Shown here: positions 1 through 7,700 of the stretch, piece by piece | Layout of the letters: every line of letters starts with the position of its first letter | How positions within the stretch are numbered: the stretch's first letter is position 1 | Assembly (NCBI GenBank): GCA_947071285.1 | Contig: CAMTFK010000107.1 | Span: forward strand, 1-13,987 | Reading direction: 5' to 3' | DNA from: an uncultured Bacteroides sp. | GTDB lineage: Bacteria > Bacteroidota > Bacteroidia > Bacteroidales > Bacteroidaceae | Length of the DNA: 13,987 bases | Notes under the pieces: model-generated | Told to the model about the DNA's origin: nothing | What the model saw: only the letters and a program-made list of their open reading frames with translations | Database searches by the model: none | Translations under genes and position numbers: made by a program

Positions 1-49
1 AACCCCACTATCCTCTTCGTCGGCAGCGTCAGATGTGTATAAGAGACAG
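1..49 (+). other. Illumina Nextera adapter left on contig end (not genomic)
   Basis: Bases 17-49 match the Nextera read-1 adapter exactly: the 14-base TCGTCGGCAGCGTC at 17-30 and the 19-base Tn5 mosaic end AGATGTGTATAAGAGACAG at 31-49. Bases 9-16 read TATCCTCT, which I recall as the Nextera i5 index 503. Bases 1-8 resemble the end of the P5 arm with mismatches. The order index, adapter, mosaic end, insert is that of a library molecule read into its insert, so the assembler kept untrimmed adapter at the contig end. Genomic sequence begins at about base 50. This should not be annotated as a transposon. Confidence 0.97.
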
Positions 50-101
50 TCTATGTACGATACTATTTCATCATAGGCACTTCTTTTTTAGGGTTAATAA
101 T

Positions 102-1100
102 TTACTTCTTAGCACTTTTATTTTCATCTATATAGATTATATATTCTTCTATTCTGTATTTTAAGCGGTTATCTGCAGTTATCATTCGCAATATTTGTTC
201 CAGATTCTCACCCCGTAGGAAGTCTCCGGTTAAAACGATATTCTCAATATTAGGAGAAGTTATATGGATATGGACATTGAAAATACGTTCAAGCTGTTTG
301 GTGATTTCTTTCAGAGGAAGTGCCCTGAAATAATATGCCCCGTTCCTCCACGATGTATAATGAGTAATATCTACGTTACGCGTAGTCAGGGAATGATTGT
401 GCTTATCATAATATGCCTGTTCTCCGGGGGTGAGGAAAATCCTGTTCTTTTTGTCTTCGCTCTGCACCTCCACCTTTCCTTCTGATAAAGAGACTTCAAT
501 CCAATCATCTTCTTCATAGGCTTTTACATTGAATTGAGTACCCAATACTTCGATGCTTATCCGGTCAGCTTTCACAATAAAAGGATGTCCCGCATCATGG
601 GTGACCTCAAAAAAGGCTTCTCCTTTTATTTCAACTTCCCTGTTCTTCGCAACAAAAGCACTGGGATAAGTGATGGTGGTTCCTGCATTCAGAACAACCT
701 TACTCCCATCAGGCAGAGTAATCGCCGACAGCATACCGAATGGGTTGGACATTTCTATCTGCTGACTATTTATCTGATTAAAACCTTCTCTATAGGAGAA
801 GTAACCGGTTATTCCCAATAGAATAGCAATAGAAGCAGCTACCGTGCTGATTTTTAAAATACGACGGATGTATCGGCTCCTGTTTATCCGTTTATTAACT
901 TCTTGCAGGATGCCGGACTTCATTTCTTCCTTCTTTTTTTCAATGTCAGAAGAAAGCTTCATTTCACTAATCAGTTGCCGGAAGCTACGATTATCATGAG
1001 TCGAACGGCTCCATTCTTCTAACGTCGCTTTCTCATGGTCACTGATATCATGAATCAATTCATTCCGTAGAATGTCAATAGGGTTGTTTTCCTCGCTCAT
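102..1100 (-). CDS. FecR-family anti-sigma factor
   Basis: An inner-membrane anti-sigma factor that would hold the neighbouring ECF sigma factor until a signal arrives from an outer-membrane TonB-dependent transducer. Of 332 residues, about 1-80 are cytoplasmic and charged (sigma-binding part). One membrane segment lies at about 83-102, preceded by arginines (RYIRR). The FecR domain lies at about 122-215 and includes LPDGSKVVLNAGTTITYP (129-146) and GEAFFEVTHD (160-169). The C-terminal region at about 258-325 looks like DUF4974, with the FxGDFL-type motif near 290-296. Length and order are normal for Bacteroidales FecR proteins. It begins 73 bp after the sigma gene on the same strand. Regulation by cell-surface signalling comes from family knowledge. 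Which receptor it serves cannot be seen, because the contig ends about 50 bp after its stop codon. Confidence 0.93.
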   Translation of the reverse strand: MSEENNPIDILRNELIHDISDHEKATLEEWSRSTHDNRSFRQLISEMKLSSDIEKKKEEMKSGILQEVNKRINRSRYIRRILKISTVAASIAILLGITGYFSYREGFNQINSQQIEMSNPFGMLSAITLPDGSKVVLNAGTTITYPSAFVAKNREVEIKGEAFFEVTHDAGHPFIVKADRISIEVLGTQFNVKAYEEDDWIEVSLSEGKVEVQSEDKKNRIFLTPGEQAYYDKHNHSLTTRNVDITHYTSWRNGAYYFRALPLKEITKQLERIFNVHIHITSPNIENIVLTGDFLRGENLEQILRMITADNRLKYRIEEYIIYIDENKSAKK

Positions 1101-1173
1101 AATTATTGTTTCTAAACGGAGGAGTACACTCGATCAGATTTCATTTAAAAGAAACCTCACGTTTTTCATTTCT

Positions 1174-1779
1174 TTAACTAATGACAGGAAAGAAGAGGGA
1201 CCATAATAGGGAGAGAGTAAGGTCGGGATAATAGGGTTTGATTTGTTTGATGATCTTTTCTATAGCAATTTTCATTTGTACGCGTACTGTGTTTTCCGAG
1301 ATACAAAGTTTCTCTGCAATTTCTTTGGGTTTCAATCGTTCTTGGCGGGCCATCAGGAAGATTAGACGGCATTTTTCGGGCAGTTTGCCAATGATTTCCC
1401 CCAACAACTGCTCCATTTCTTTATAAGAGATTTTATCATGGGGGGATTCTTCTTCTGTTATTTCTAACTGAACCGATAATTCATCCAGTGAAACATGGTT
1501 ATGTCTACCTATTTTTTTATTGTAACGCGTCACTTCATTTCTTACGGATATAAATAAATAAGTTTCCAGGTTTTCTATATCCTTTAGTCTTTGGCGTGAT
1601 TGCCATACAGCAAAGAACACATCTGCAACTACTTCCCGGCAAGACTCAGTGTCTTTCAAGAAATAATAAGCGTAACGAAACACCTGGTCATAATACATTT
1701 CATAGAATATATTAAATGCGAGTGTGTTTTCCTCTTGAATCATTTCCAAGAGGCTATGGATATCTTTTGCATCTTTCAT
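1174..1779 (-). CDS. ECF-type RNA polymerase sigma-70 factor
   Basis: An extracytoplasmic-function sigma factor that directs RNA polymerase to target promoters, probably for a nutrient-uptake locus. I start at the ATG at 1779 (201 residues). An in-frame TTG at 1800 would add seven residues (FCKLES after the start) with no sigma homology. Region 2 spans about 17-90 (AFNIFYEMYYDQVFRYAYYF, then DVFFAVWQSRQRL and ETYLFISVRNEV). Region 4 spans about 122-180, with KLPEKCRLIFLMARQE and a helix-turn-helix at KPKEIAEKLCISENTVRVQM. No region 3 lies between them, as expected for the ECF group. The hydrophobic tail LTLSLLWSLFFPVIS is of a kind often seen in Bacteroides ECF factors. It is the first gene of a two-gene unit with the FecR gene, and a promoter fits at 1850-1881. 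Confidence 0.93.
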   Translation of the reverse strand: MKDAKDIHSLLEMIQEENTLAFNIFYEMYYDQVFRYAYYFLKDTESCREVVADVFFAVWQSRQRLKDIENLETYLFISVRNEVTRYNKKIGRHNHVSLDELSVQLEITEEESPHDKISYKEMEQLLGEIIGKLPEKCRLIFLMARQERLKPKEIAEKLCISENTVRVQMKIAIEKIIKQIKPYYPDLTLSLLWSLFFPVIS

Positions 1780-1849
1780 CGATTCTAATTTACAGAACAA
1801 ACTTACATAAAAAGATGGATTCCTGAGAGTATTAGATAATTCTGAGAGA

Positions 1850-1881
1850 CAAAGATATAAATGATTATTTTTGCTTCCAAA
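1850..1881 (-). promoter_or_regulatory. Bacteroides-type promoter for the sigma/anti-sigma pair
   Basis: Read on the minus strand, TTTG lies at 1881-1878 and TATCTTTG at 1857-1850, separated by exactly 20 bp. This matches the Bacteroides primary-sigma consensus (TTTG, 19-21 bp, TAnnTTTG) at every fixed base. Transcription would begin near 1843, giving a leader of about 65 nt before the ATG at 1779. Confidence 0.72.
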
Positions 1882-1927
1882 TTTAATTCGTGTGGATTGA
1901 AATAAAACATATCCTCATTATTACAGT

Positions 1928-1984
1928 AAAAGCAGCTTGCCTACACCCGGGTGTTAATAAGAAGAAGTATTAATAAAAAGCAGC
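1928..1984. repeat. 12-bp perfect palindrome flanked by a 9-bp direct repeat, between divergent promoters
   Basis: ACACCCGGGTGT at 1943-1954 is a perfect inverted repeat and unusually GC-rich for this AT-rich intergenic stretch. AAAAGCAGC occurs on each side, at 1928-1936 and 1976-1984, and TTAATAA also occurs twice (1954-1960 and 1970-1976). The position, between the minus-strand promoter at 1850-1881 and the plus-strand -7 element at 2035-2042, suits an operator that could act on both genes. No regulator is known for it, and chance is possible. Confidence 0.4.
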
Positions 1985-2034
1985 ATTTGATTTAAAGAAA
2001 GCAGGCGAAAGAATAGACAAAACATTTTTTTTCG

Positions 2035-2042
2035 TATATTTG
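2035..2042 (+). promoter_or_regulatory. Putative -7 element for the aspartic-protease gene
   Basis: TATATTTG matches the Bacteroides TAnnTTTG -7 box and lies 32 bp before the chosen start at 2075. No TTTG is present at the expected -33 position (around 2011-2015), so the promoter is either weak or helped by an activator. Confidence 0.45.
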
Positions 2043-2074
2043 AGAGATAATACTATCTACTAATGCTCACAGAC

Positions 2075-3520
2075 ATGAAGAAGATATTTCTCGTTGCAAT
2101 TATCTGCACAAGCCTCAGCGCTTTCGGCCAAACCGCCAACGAGCGGGCAGCAAGCTACATGAATCAGGCAAACTGGTTTGAGTTGCAACAGGAATTTGCC
2201 CTCAATAAAGACTCGCTGGACCCTTTCCTGCAAGACTTTGGACAAGCATTGCTATGCAACTTCTTCAACCGCCCCGAAGCTGCCTGCGAAGTTATCAGCA
2301 AATTGCTGGCCGAACAACAGGAGAATATGGGATTTGAAAATACAGCTTCCATGATTTACCTTCTCACCGAAAACCTGAGCAAGCAGGGAGCAAACGACCA
2401 GGCCGCCGAAACTCTGAAAAATTTCTGCGACCAACTGGAAGGGCAGGTGGACAGTGCCTTTCTTGCCGGATACCGGGTAAAAGAAAAAGAATATCGTGTT
2501 TTGTCCGGCTATGCCTTATATCAATGGGAGAAACCGGAGACGGATTTAGTGCTACCTATCCGCATAGACAGTGTAGGCAAGAGCGGTTCGGGAGCTACCA
2601 CCATAACTCTGGAAGGAAGTGTGAATGGAAAAGAACAGAACTTTACGCTGGATACGGGTGCAGGCGTCAATGTAGTTACCCCCGAAATAGCGAAAGCCTG
2701 CGGCATGAAGATACTGGATGTAGAAATCACGGCAAACGGAGTAGGTACGGGAAGCGGACAACTTGCCATTGTCGAAGAGATAAAACTCGGTTCCCTCGTG
2801 ATGAGAAATGTCCCTTTCTATCTGCTGGATATGAAAACCGGGGAAGAAAAGGCCGACCGCTACATGAAACATCTGGAAGCCATCATCGGACTGCCTATCC
2901 TCAATCAGCTTCAAGAAGTTAAACTGGATTTCCGCACCAACCGCCTGACTATTCCCAAAGAACTGACTCCTGCACCGGGTTTTGCCCCGAACATTTGTTT
3001 TACAGGAAAAAATATTCTTGACCTTGAAGTAGTATATGACCATGAATTACTACGGATGAACTTCGACAGCGGCTCCGGTCTCAGTCAGTTGAATTACGAT
3101 TACTTTGAACGGCATAAAGACCGCATTGAACGAATAGCAGAAATGGACTCAATGGGAATTGGCGGTTTCGGCGGGACAACACGGGTCTGTATCTATAATT
3201 TGCCGGGGGCATGCTTCCAGATAGGCGAGTATACAGGATGCACCGACAGTATCAGTGTAGTGGCAACGCCTGAACAAAGTGGACTTCACTTCGCCGGAGA
3301 TGGAATTATAGGAATGGATATATTCCGGAGTTTCAGCACGGTTACAATCAATCTGAAGGATATGTTCGTGAAGACGACGCCACGGATACAAGGAGCGAAT
3401 GCAATGATATACGACCCTAAAAAGCTGCATCTGAATATACAGGAAAAGGACCTGAAAATAACAGACGTACTATTAGGAATAACGAGTTTCTATCTGGATT
3501 GGTGGAACTCACGCCGCTAA
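2075..3520 (+). CDS. Exported protein with two retropepsin-like aspartic-protease lobes
   Basis: A predicted periplasmic or surface protease of 481 residues from the ATG at 2075. That start puts MKK at the head of a signal peptide ending near AFGQ (16-19). The in-frame ATG at 2063 would add only MLTD. Residues about 20-150 are helical and repeat-like (TPR-like in look), without a recognised motif. Lobe 1 has the catalytic-type motif FTLDTGAG (190-197) and the matching IIGLPIL (270-276). Lobe 2 has FDSGSG (330-335) and IIGMDIF (411-417). Hydrophobic-hydrophobic-Gly after D-T/S-G is the aspartic-protease signature, so each half looks complete and the two could pair within one chain as in pepsin. 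Substrate unknown. No type IX sorting domain is visible at its C-terminus. It is divergent from the sigma gene and ends 2 bp from the porV stop codon. Confidence 0.88.
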   Translation: MKKIFLVAIICTSLSAFGQTANERAASYMNQANWFELQQEFALNKDSLDPFLQDFGQALLCNFFNRPEAACEVISKLLAEQQENMGFENTASMIYLLTENLSKQGANDQAAETLKNFCDQLEGQVDSAFLAGYRVKEKEYRVLSGYALYQWEKPETDLVLPIRIDSVGKSGSGATTITLEGSVNGKEQNFTLDTGAGVNVVTPEIAKACGMKILDVEITANGVGTGSGQLAIVEEIKLGSLVMRNVPFYLLDMKTGEEKADRYMKHLEAIIGLPILNQLQEVKLDFRTNRLTIPKELTPAPGFAPNICFTGKNILDLEVVYDHELLRMNFDSGSGLSQLNYDYFERHKDRIERIAEMDSMGIGGFGGTTRVCIYNLPGACFQIGEYTGCTDSISVVATPEQSGLHFAGDGIIGMDIFRSFSTVTINLKDMFVKTTPRIQGANAMIYDPKKLHLNIQEKDLKITDVLLGITSFYLDWWNSRR

Positions 3521-3522
3521 AA

Positions 3523-4695
3523 TCATCTTCTGCGACGCCCGAACAAGTCTTTTATTCCGTCAAGATCGAAACCTAACGTAAAGCGGAGTGTCTGGTCGAG
3601 CGGATTGCTCTGCGCCGTAGATACCAGATAAGCTGCATCCAGCGAGAACACACTCATTTTGAAACCTGCACCAAACGAGAAGTACTTACGGTTTCCCTTA
3701 TTTTCATGCTCCCAGTGATAGCCGCCACGAACGGAGAACTGTTCGTGATAGGTATATTCCAAACCCAATGACCACTGTATCTCCTGCAATTCTTCCTTGA
3801 AACCACCGGGGGCGTCACTGAAAGATTTAAAGATACCTTTAATGGGTGAAATATCATTGTAGTCACGATCCAGACGTTCTTCATATTCTTCCTGCGACTC
3901 ATCTTCTCCCCGGACAGGACGGGTGGGAACCATATATTTATTAGCATCAAAGCTGACTCCAATCGTATTGTAATCATCTATCGGAAACAGTAAAGAAGCT
4001 CCCAAGCGCAGGTTGGTAGGCAGGAACTGACTGGTATTGCCGCTATCATAAGAAATCTTCGTACCGATATTAGAGGCATTCAGTCCGAAAGAAAGCATGC
4101 ACTCGCGCTGCGCTAAAATAATATAATTGGTATAATAGAACGCAATATCAGCAGCAAAGGCTGAACCGGCAGAAACCTCTTCATCTTCCCTATACGCCAA
4201 ATCAGAATAGATATACCGCAAAGCAACAGCCGCAGAGAAGCGTTCGGAAAGCATACGGGAGTAAGCTACATCTACCGCCATTTCATAAGGCTTGATAGAA
4301 TAGCCCGGGGAATTGGCATCCTGATACCCTACAGGAACCTCACCCAAAGAGAAGTAACGCAGTGAACCACTGACGGCCTGATAGTCTCCGATACGATAAT
4401 AGCCCGCTACATACGCCAAGTCAATATCATTCACCAACTTCCGCAACCAGGGGGTATATGAAACTGCTACTCCGGCACGGCTGATAGTGAACGGGTACTT
4501 TGCAGGGTTCCAATATTGGGAATTTACGTCCGGGTCGGTTGCTGCACCGACGTCTCCCATACCGCCACCACGGGAATCGGGGGCAATGCCTAAAGAGTTG
4601 ACGCCAGTATTGACAGGGTTAAACTGGTTCTTATCTTGTGCAAAAAGACTTACGGACAAGAGAGCTATGATAGATACTATGATAAATTTCTTCAT
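3523..4695 (-). CDS. porV: PorV (LptO), type IX secretion outer-membrane beta-barrel
   Basis: An outer-membrane barrel of the FadL-like/PorV family. In Porphyromonas gingivalis, PorV takes secreted cargo from the translocon to the PorU sortase complex and is needed for lipid A modification. Of 390 residues, 1-20 form a signal peptide (MKKFIIVSIIALLSVSLFAQ). The mature N-terminus then has the conserved run SLGIAPDSRGGGMGDVGAATDPD and a WNPAKYPF motif. Alternating aromatic/hydrophobic strands follow to the end. An acidic loop (EDESQEEYEERLDRDYND, about 265-282) is probably surface-exposed. Its length is close to the 391 residues I recall for P. gingivalis PorV. It lies 49 bp after porU on the same strand, and this pairing strongly supports both names. 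It ends in a basic GRRRR tail, and no terminator is visible before the convergent protease gene. Confidence 0.9.
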   Translation of the reverse strand: MKKFIIVSIIALLSVSLFAQDKNQFNPVNTGVNSLGIAPDSRGGGMGDVGAATDPDVNSQYWNPAKYPFTISRAGVAVSYTPWLRKLVNDIDLAYVAGYYRIGDYQAVSGSLRYFSLGEVPVGYQDANSPGYSIKPYEMAVDVAYSRMLSERFSAAVALRYIYSDLAYREDEEVSAGSAFAADIAFYYTNYIILAQRECMLSFGLNASNIGTKISYDSGNTSQFLPTNLRLGASLLFPIDDYNTIGVSFDANKYMVPTRPVRGEDESQEEYEERLDRDYNDISPIKGIFKSFSDAPGGFKEELQEIQWSLGLEYTYHEQFSVRGGYHWEHENKGNRKYFSFGAGFKMSVFSLDAAYLVSTAQSNPLDQTLRFTLGFDLDGIKDLFGRRRR

Positions 4696-4744
4696 ACAGT
4701 GTTATTTTATGGGACTGTCTTAATAAAACTGCAAACAGCCTCAT

Positions 4745-7700
4745 TTATTGTGACAGGATAATGATTTTCTGCGCTTTCGTACTTTCACGGCTACCATCGG
4801 AGACAATGGAAGCACGGTACAGATATACACCGGGTGCCAGGCGTTGTCCGCCATTGCTGCATAAATCCCATTCTATATAATAAGTTTGTCCCTCGGATAT
4901 ACCCTTTTCAAGGTGTGTCCACAATTCCCGCCCGGAAAAATCATATACCGACATACGCACGGCAAGCGTAGAGCCGGGACGATTATGCGATAGAACAAAT
5001 GTTGTGTTCTCCCTTGCAGGGCTCTGCGTACAAATCACAGAGAAAAGGTTGGGTCGCAAGCCGCGAACGACTTCAAAATCCAGTGTCTTTGTAGAAGAGT
5101 TATTCAGCAAATCCCAGGCACGGAATGAAAGAGTATGCTTCCCTTCGGCAAGGTCGGGCACAGAGAAGTACACCATCCCCCGGGTATAATCTCCGGCTGT
5201 GGAAGTATAGTAATCATTCAGATTATAAGTCAGCACTGCACTACCGTCAATGCAGAGCGAAAGGTCGTGCCCAATGCCGTTGCCCACCGTATTGATACCG
5301 TCAGCATCTTCCAGTTCCGCCACAAACAGAGGTGTATTATTGGTTTGTCCGCCGGACTGGAAATCCGGGGTATTCAGATAAATCGTCATTTTAGGGCCTA
5401 AAGTATCCGAAGAAATCTCGTCGGCTGTGCCCCCTACCAGAAAGTGGTCAAAATATCCTCCCGCTTCATTAGTCCGGTCTGCATTCAGAGCATAAAGACT
5501 CAACAAACCTTCTTCATCCGAATAATTGATATCCAGCGGCATAGGGAAAGTAAATTCAAAACGCCCCCGACGAACGGAGTCACTGCCGGAGAAGAGTGTT
5601 TTGCTGCGCTCGGTATAAGTGTAAGCCCCCTCGCCCCGATTGTCAAGCGTGGTAACCTGCTCTTTACTGTCGAGCACAGTAGGGTGCACTGTACCGGTAA
5701 AGTCCTCTGCCGGATTACCCTCAGGAGTTAGAATATGTCCTTTGACGGTAATCTTGCTGCCAGCTTTCGCTTGCGGATAGACGGCACCTTCTTCTGCCAC
5801 ATTCACTCCTGCAAATTCATCTATTTGTACCTGATAATCAGGATATGCCAAAGTCAGGGCAGGATCGCCAATAAGGGAAAAATTCAGTTTATTCTTATCG
5901 TTCGCCAACGCCTCATCGCATTTGGAGAGGCGCATAATGTCTCCCAATCGGAGACGCTTACCTTCGGGACGGGAAAAGATGTGACGAAGGAAAGCCTGGT
6001 TCAGGGCGGAGTTCTGCGGAGCATATACCACACGGGAGGTGGTGAGCAAGGCAATGGCACCACCTTTGGCATTCAGAAAGGCCTGTTCGCCTGCTGAAGT
6101 CTGTATATCGTCAAAGCGGGTGAAGTCGCAGGTAGCTGTTATCCACAAAGGAAGACGAGAAGAAGACATTTTGGTGATGTCGTTGGTTGTCAACAGGTTT
6201 TCTGCTGCCCAGGCGGAGGTGCTTCCATGTCCTGTGTAGTTGACTACCAACATTCCTTTATCGAACATTTGCAGAAGACGCTTCGTTGCATCAGGATACG
6301 TTTCTCCCGTAGCAGAAGCCTCACGACGGAAAGCATCGGCATAAATACGGTTGACAAGCAGGGAGGGATAATTCCGTTCAGTATAACTTGCCAGTATTTC
6401 AGATTGGGAGATGTGCATGTTCTTATCTCCATCATCGGATACATAACAGACGGTATGCTTCCAGGGACCTGCATGCTTATTTTCCATATAAGCAATGGTC
6501 TTGTCTACAGCCGCTTTTGCTTCAGCAGCCGTGCGGACAGGGAAACGTCCGATGCCGATATCCAACATGGCAGCCGTCAGATTATCACCTTCTTCATCAT
6601 CCAGAAAGCCGAAGTAGTCATCGGTCACATAGGAACTGGTTTCTTCGATAGAGTTCTCCGATTGATAGGAGAGCAGATAATTATCCGGAGGGTAGTTTTT
6701 CCAGGAAGAGGTCAGCATGCGGTTGTCATAGCTGCAATCTCCAAAGAACAACAAGTATTTAGGACGTTCGGTAGCTTTAGGGAAACGGTCGTAGAGCATC
6801 TTCATCAAGCGGCGGTAGGCTGTTCCGTCCGGCGTTCCGGAAGAGAATTCATTGTAGATTTGCGGAGCAGGAATGACTGCAACAGACATTCCGTCCTTTT
6901 CACGATGTGCCTGTGCCAATCGTTCTGCTTGTGTCATCAGGTCGGTCCGGTCGGGAGAGATGATAATCATATCGGTTGCTTCCAGCGAATGCAGGTTCTG
7001 GTTGGCAATGCCGCCCACAGATTCTACAGTTTCAAAGCCTGTTGCTTCGGGAGTGACAGCTACAAACTCACGCAATTTCCCCGCAGGAATGGTGAATGTA
7101 TAGGTACCATCGGCAAAACGTCCCTCTATTCTACTGATATTTGCAGGGTCGGTCACATCCCAGATAATGGTGGAGGCTGTGGCACCGGATAGCACGAATG
7201 TGGTTTCCTTATTGATAGAAGCCAGAGAACGGAAAGTAAGATAGGGAGCGTTCAGAGTAAGTTCACGGGTGTAGTTTAAGGCGATATAATCCAGACGGCC
7301 CGATGTTCCCGACGGACGGGTATGAGTGACGGTTACTGTGGCAGTCTCCGAATTTGTTCCCCGCCAAGAGGTATTTATGATAGCAGAAGTAGCTTTCGTA
7401 TAATACTGGTTATCGGATGAAATAGATGCTAACGAAGCGCTGCCTTGTGCCACACCATCCACCGAAACAGCATAGGAAGTAGGCACTCCAATGGAACGGG
7501 CGGCAAATATAGTAGTCAGATATCCCGTCCCTCCAGGTACAATGCCCGGCAAATGCAAGGTATAGTTTTTCGTATTTCCTGTAACATAATCGTAGTCTTC
7601 ATAAAGCTCCCTGCCGGTATTGGCCCAGCTATATGCATCTTTCTCATAAAGAGCATAAGAGTTGAATGTAGTCAGTCGGTTGGCAGCAGTGCCTTGTAAA

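Noticed and set aside
31..49. Tn5 mosaic end as evidence of a natural transposon
   Set aside because: It is continuous with the rest of the Nextera adapter and an index at the very end of the sequence, so it comes from library preparation.
1780..1800. TTG at 1800 as the start of the sigma factor
   Set aside because: The seven added residues match nothing in the sigma family, and an ATG follows at 1779 just before region 2.
4696..4744. Possible terminator between porU and porV (ACAGT/ACTGT arms)
   Set aside because: Only five pairs with a long loop and no T run, so read-through from porU to porV is expected.
6227..7192. Long plus-strand open frame (321 codons) inside porU
   Set aside because: It is antisense to the well-supported C25 domain, its translation shows no recognisable domain, and it lacks a promoter or a signal; a shadow of porU codon use.
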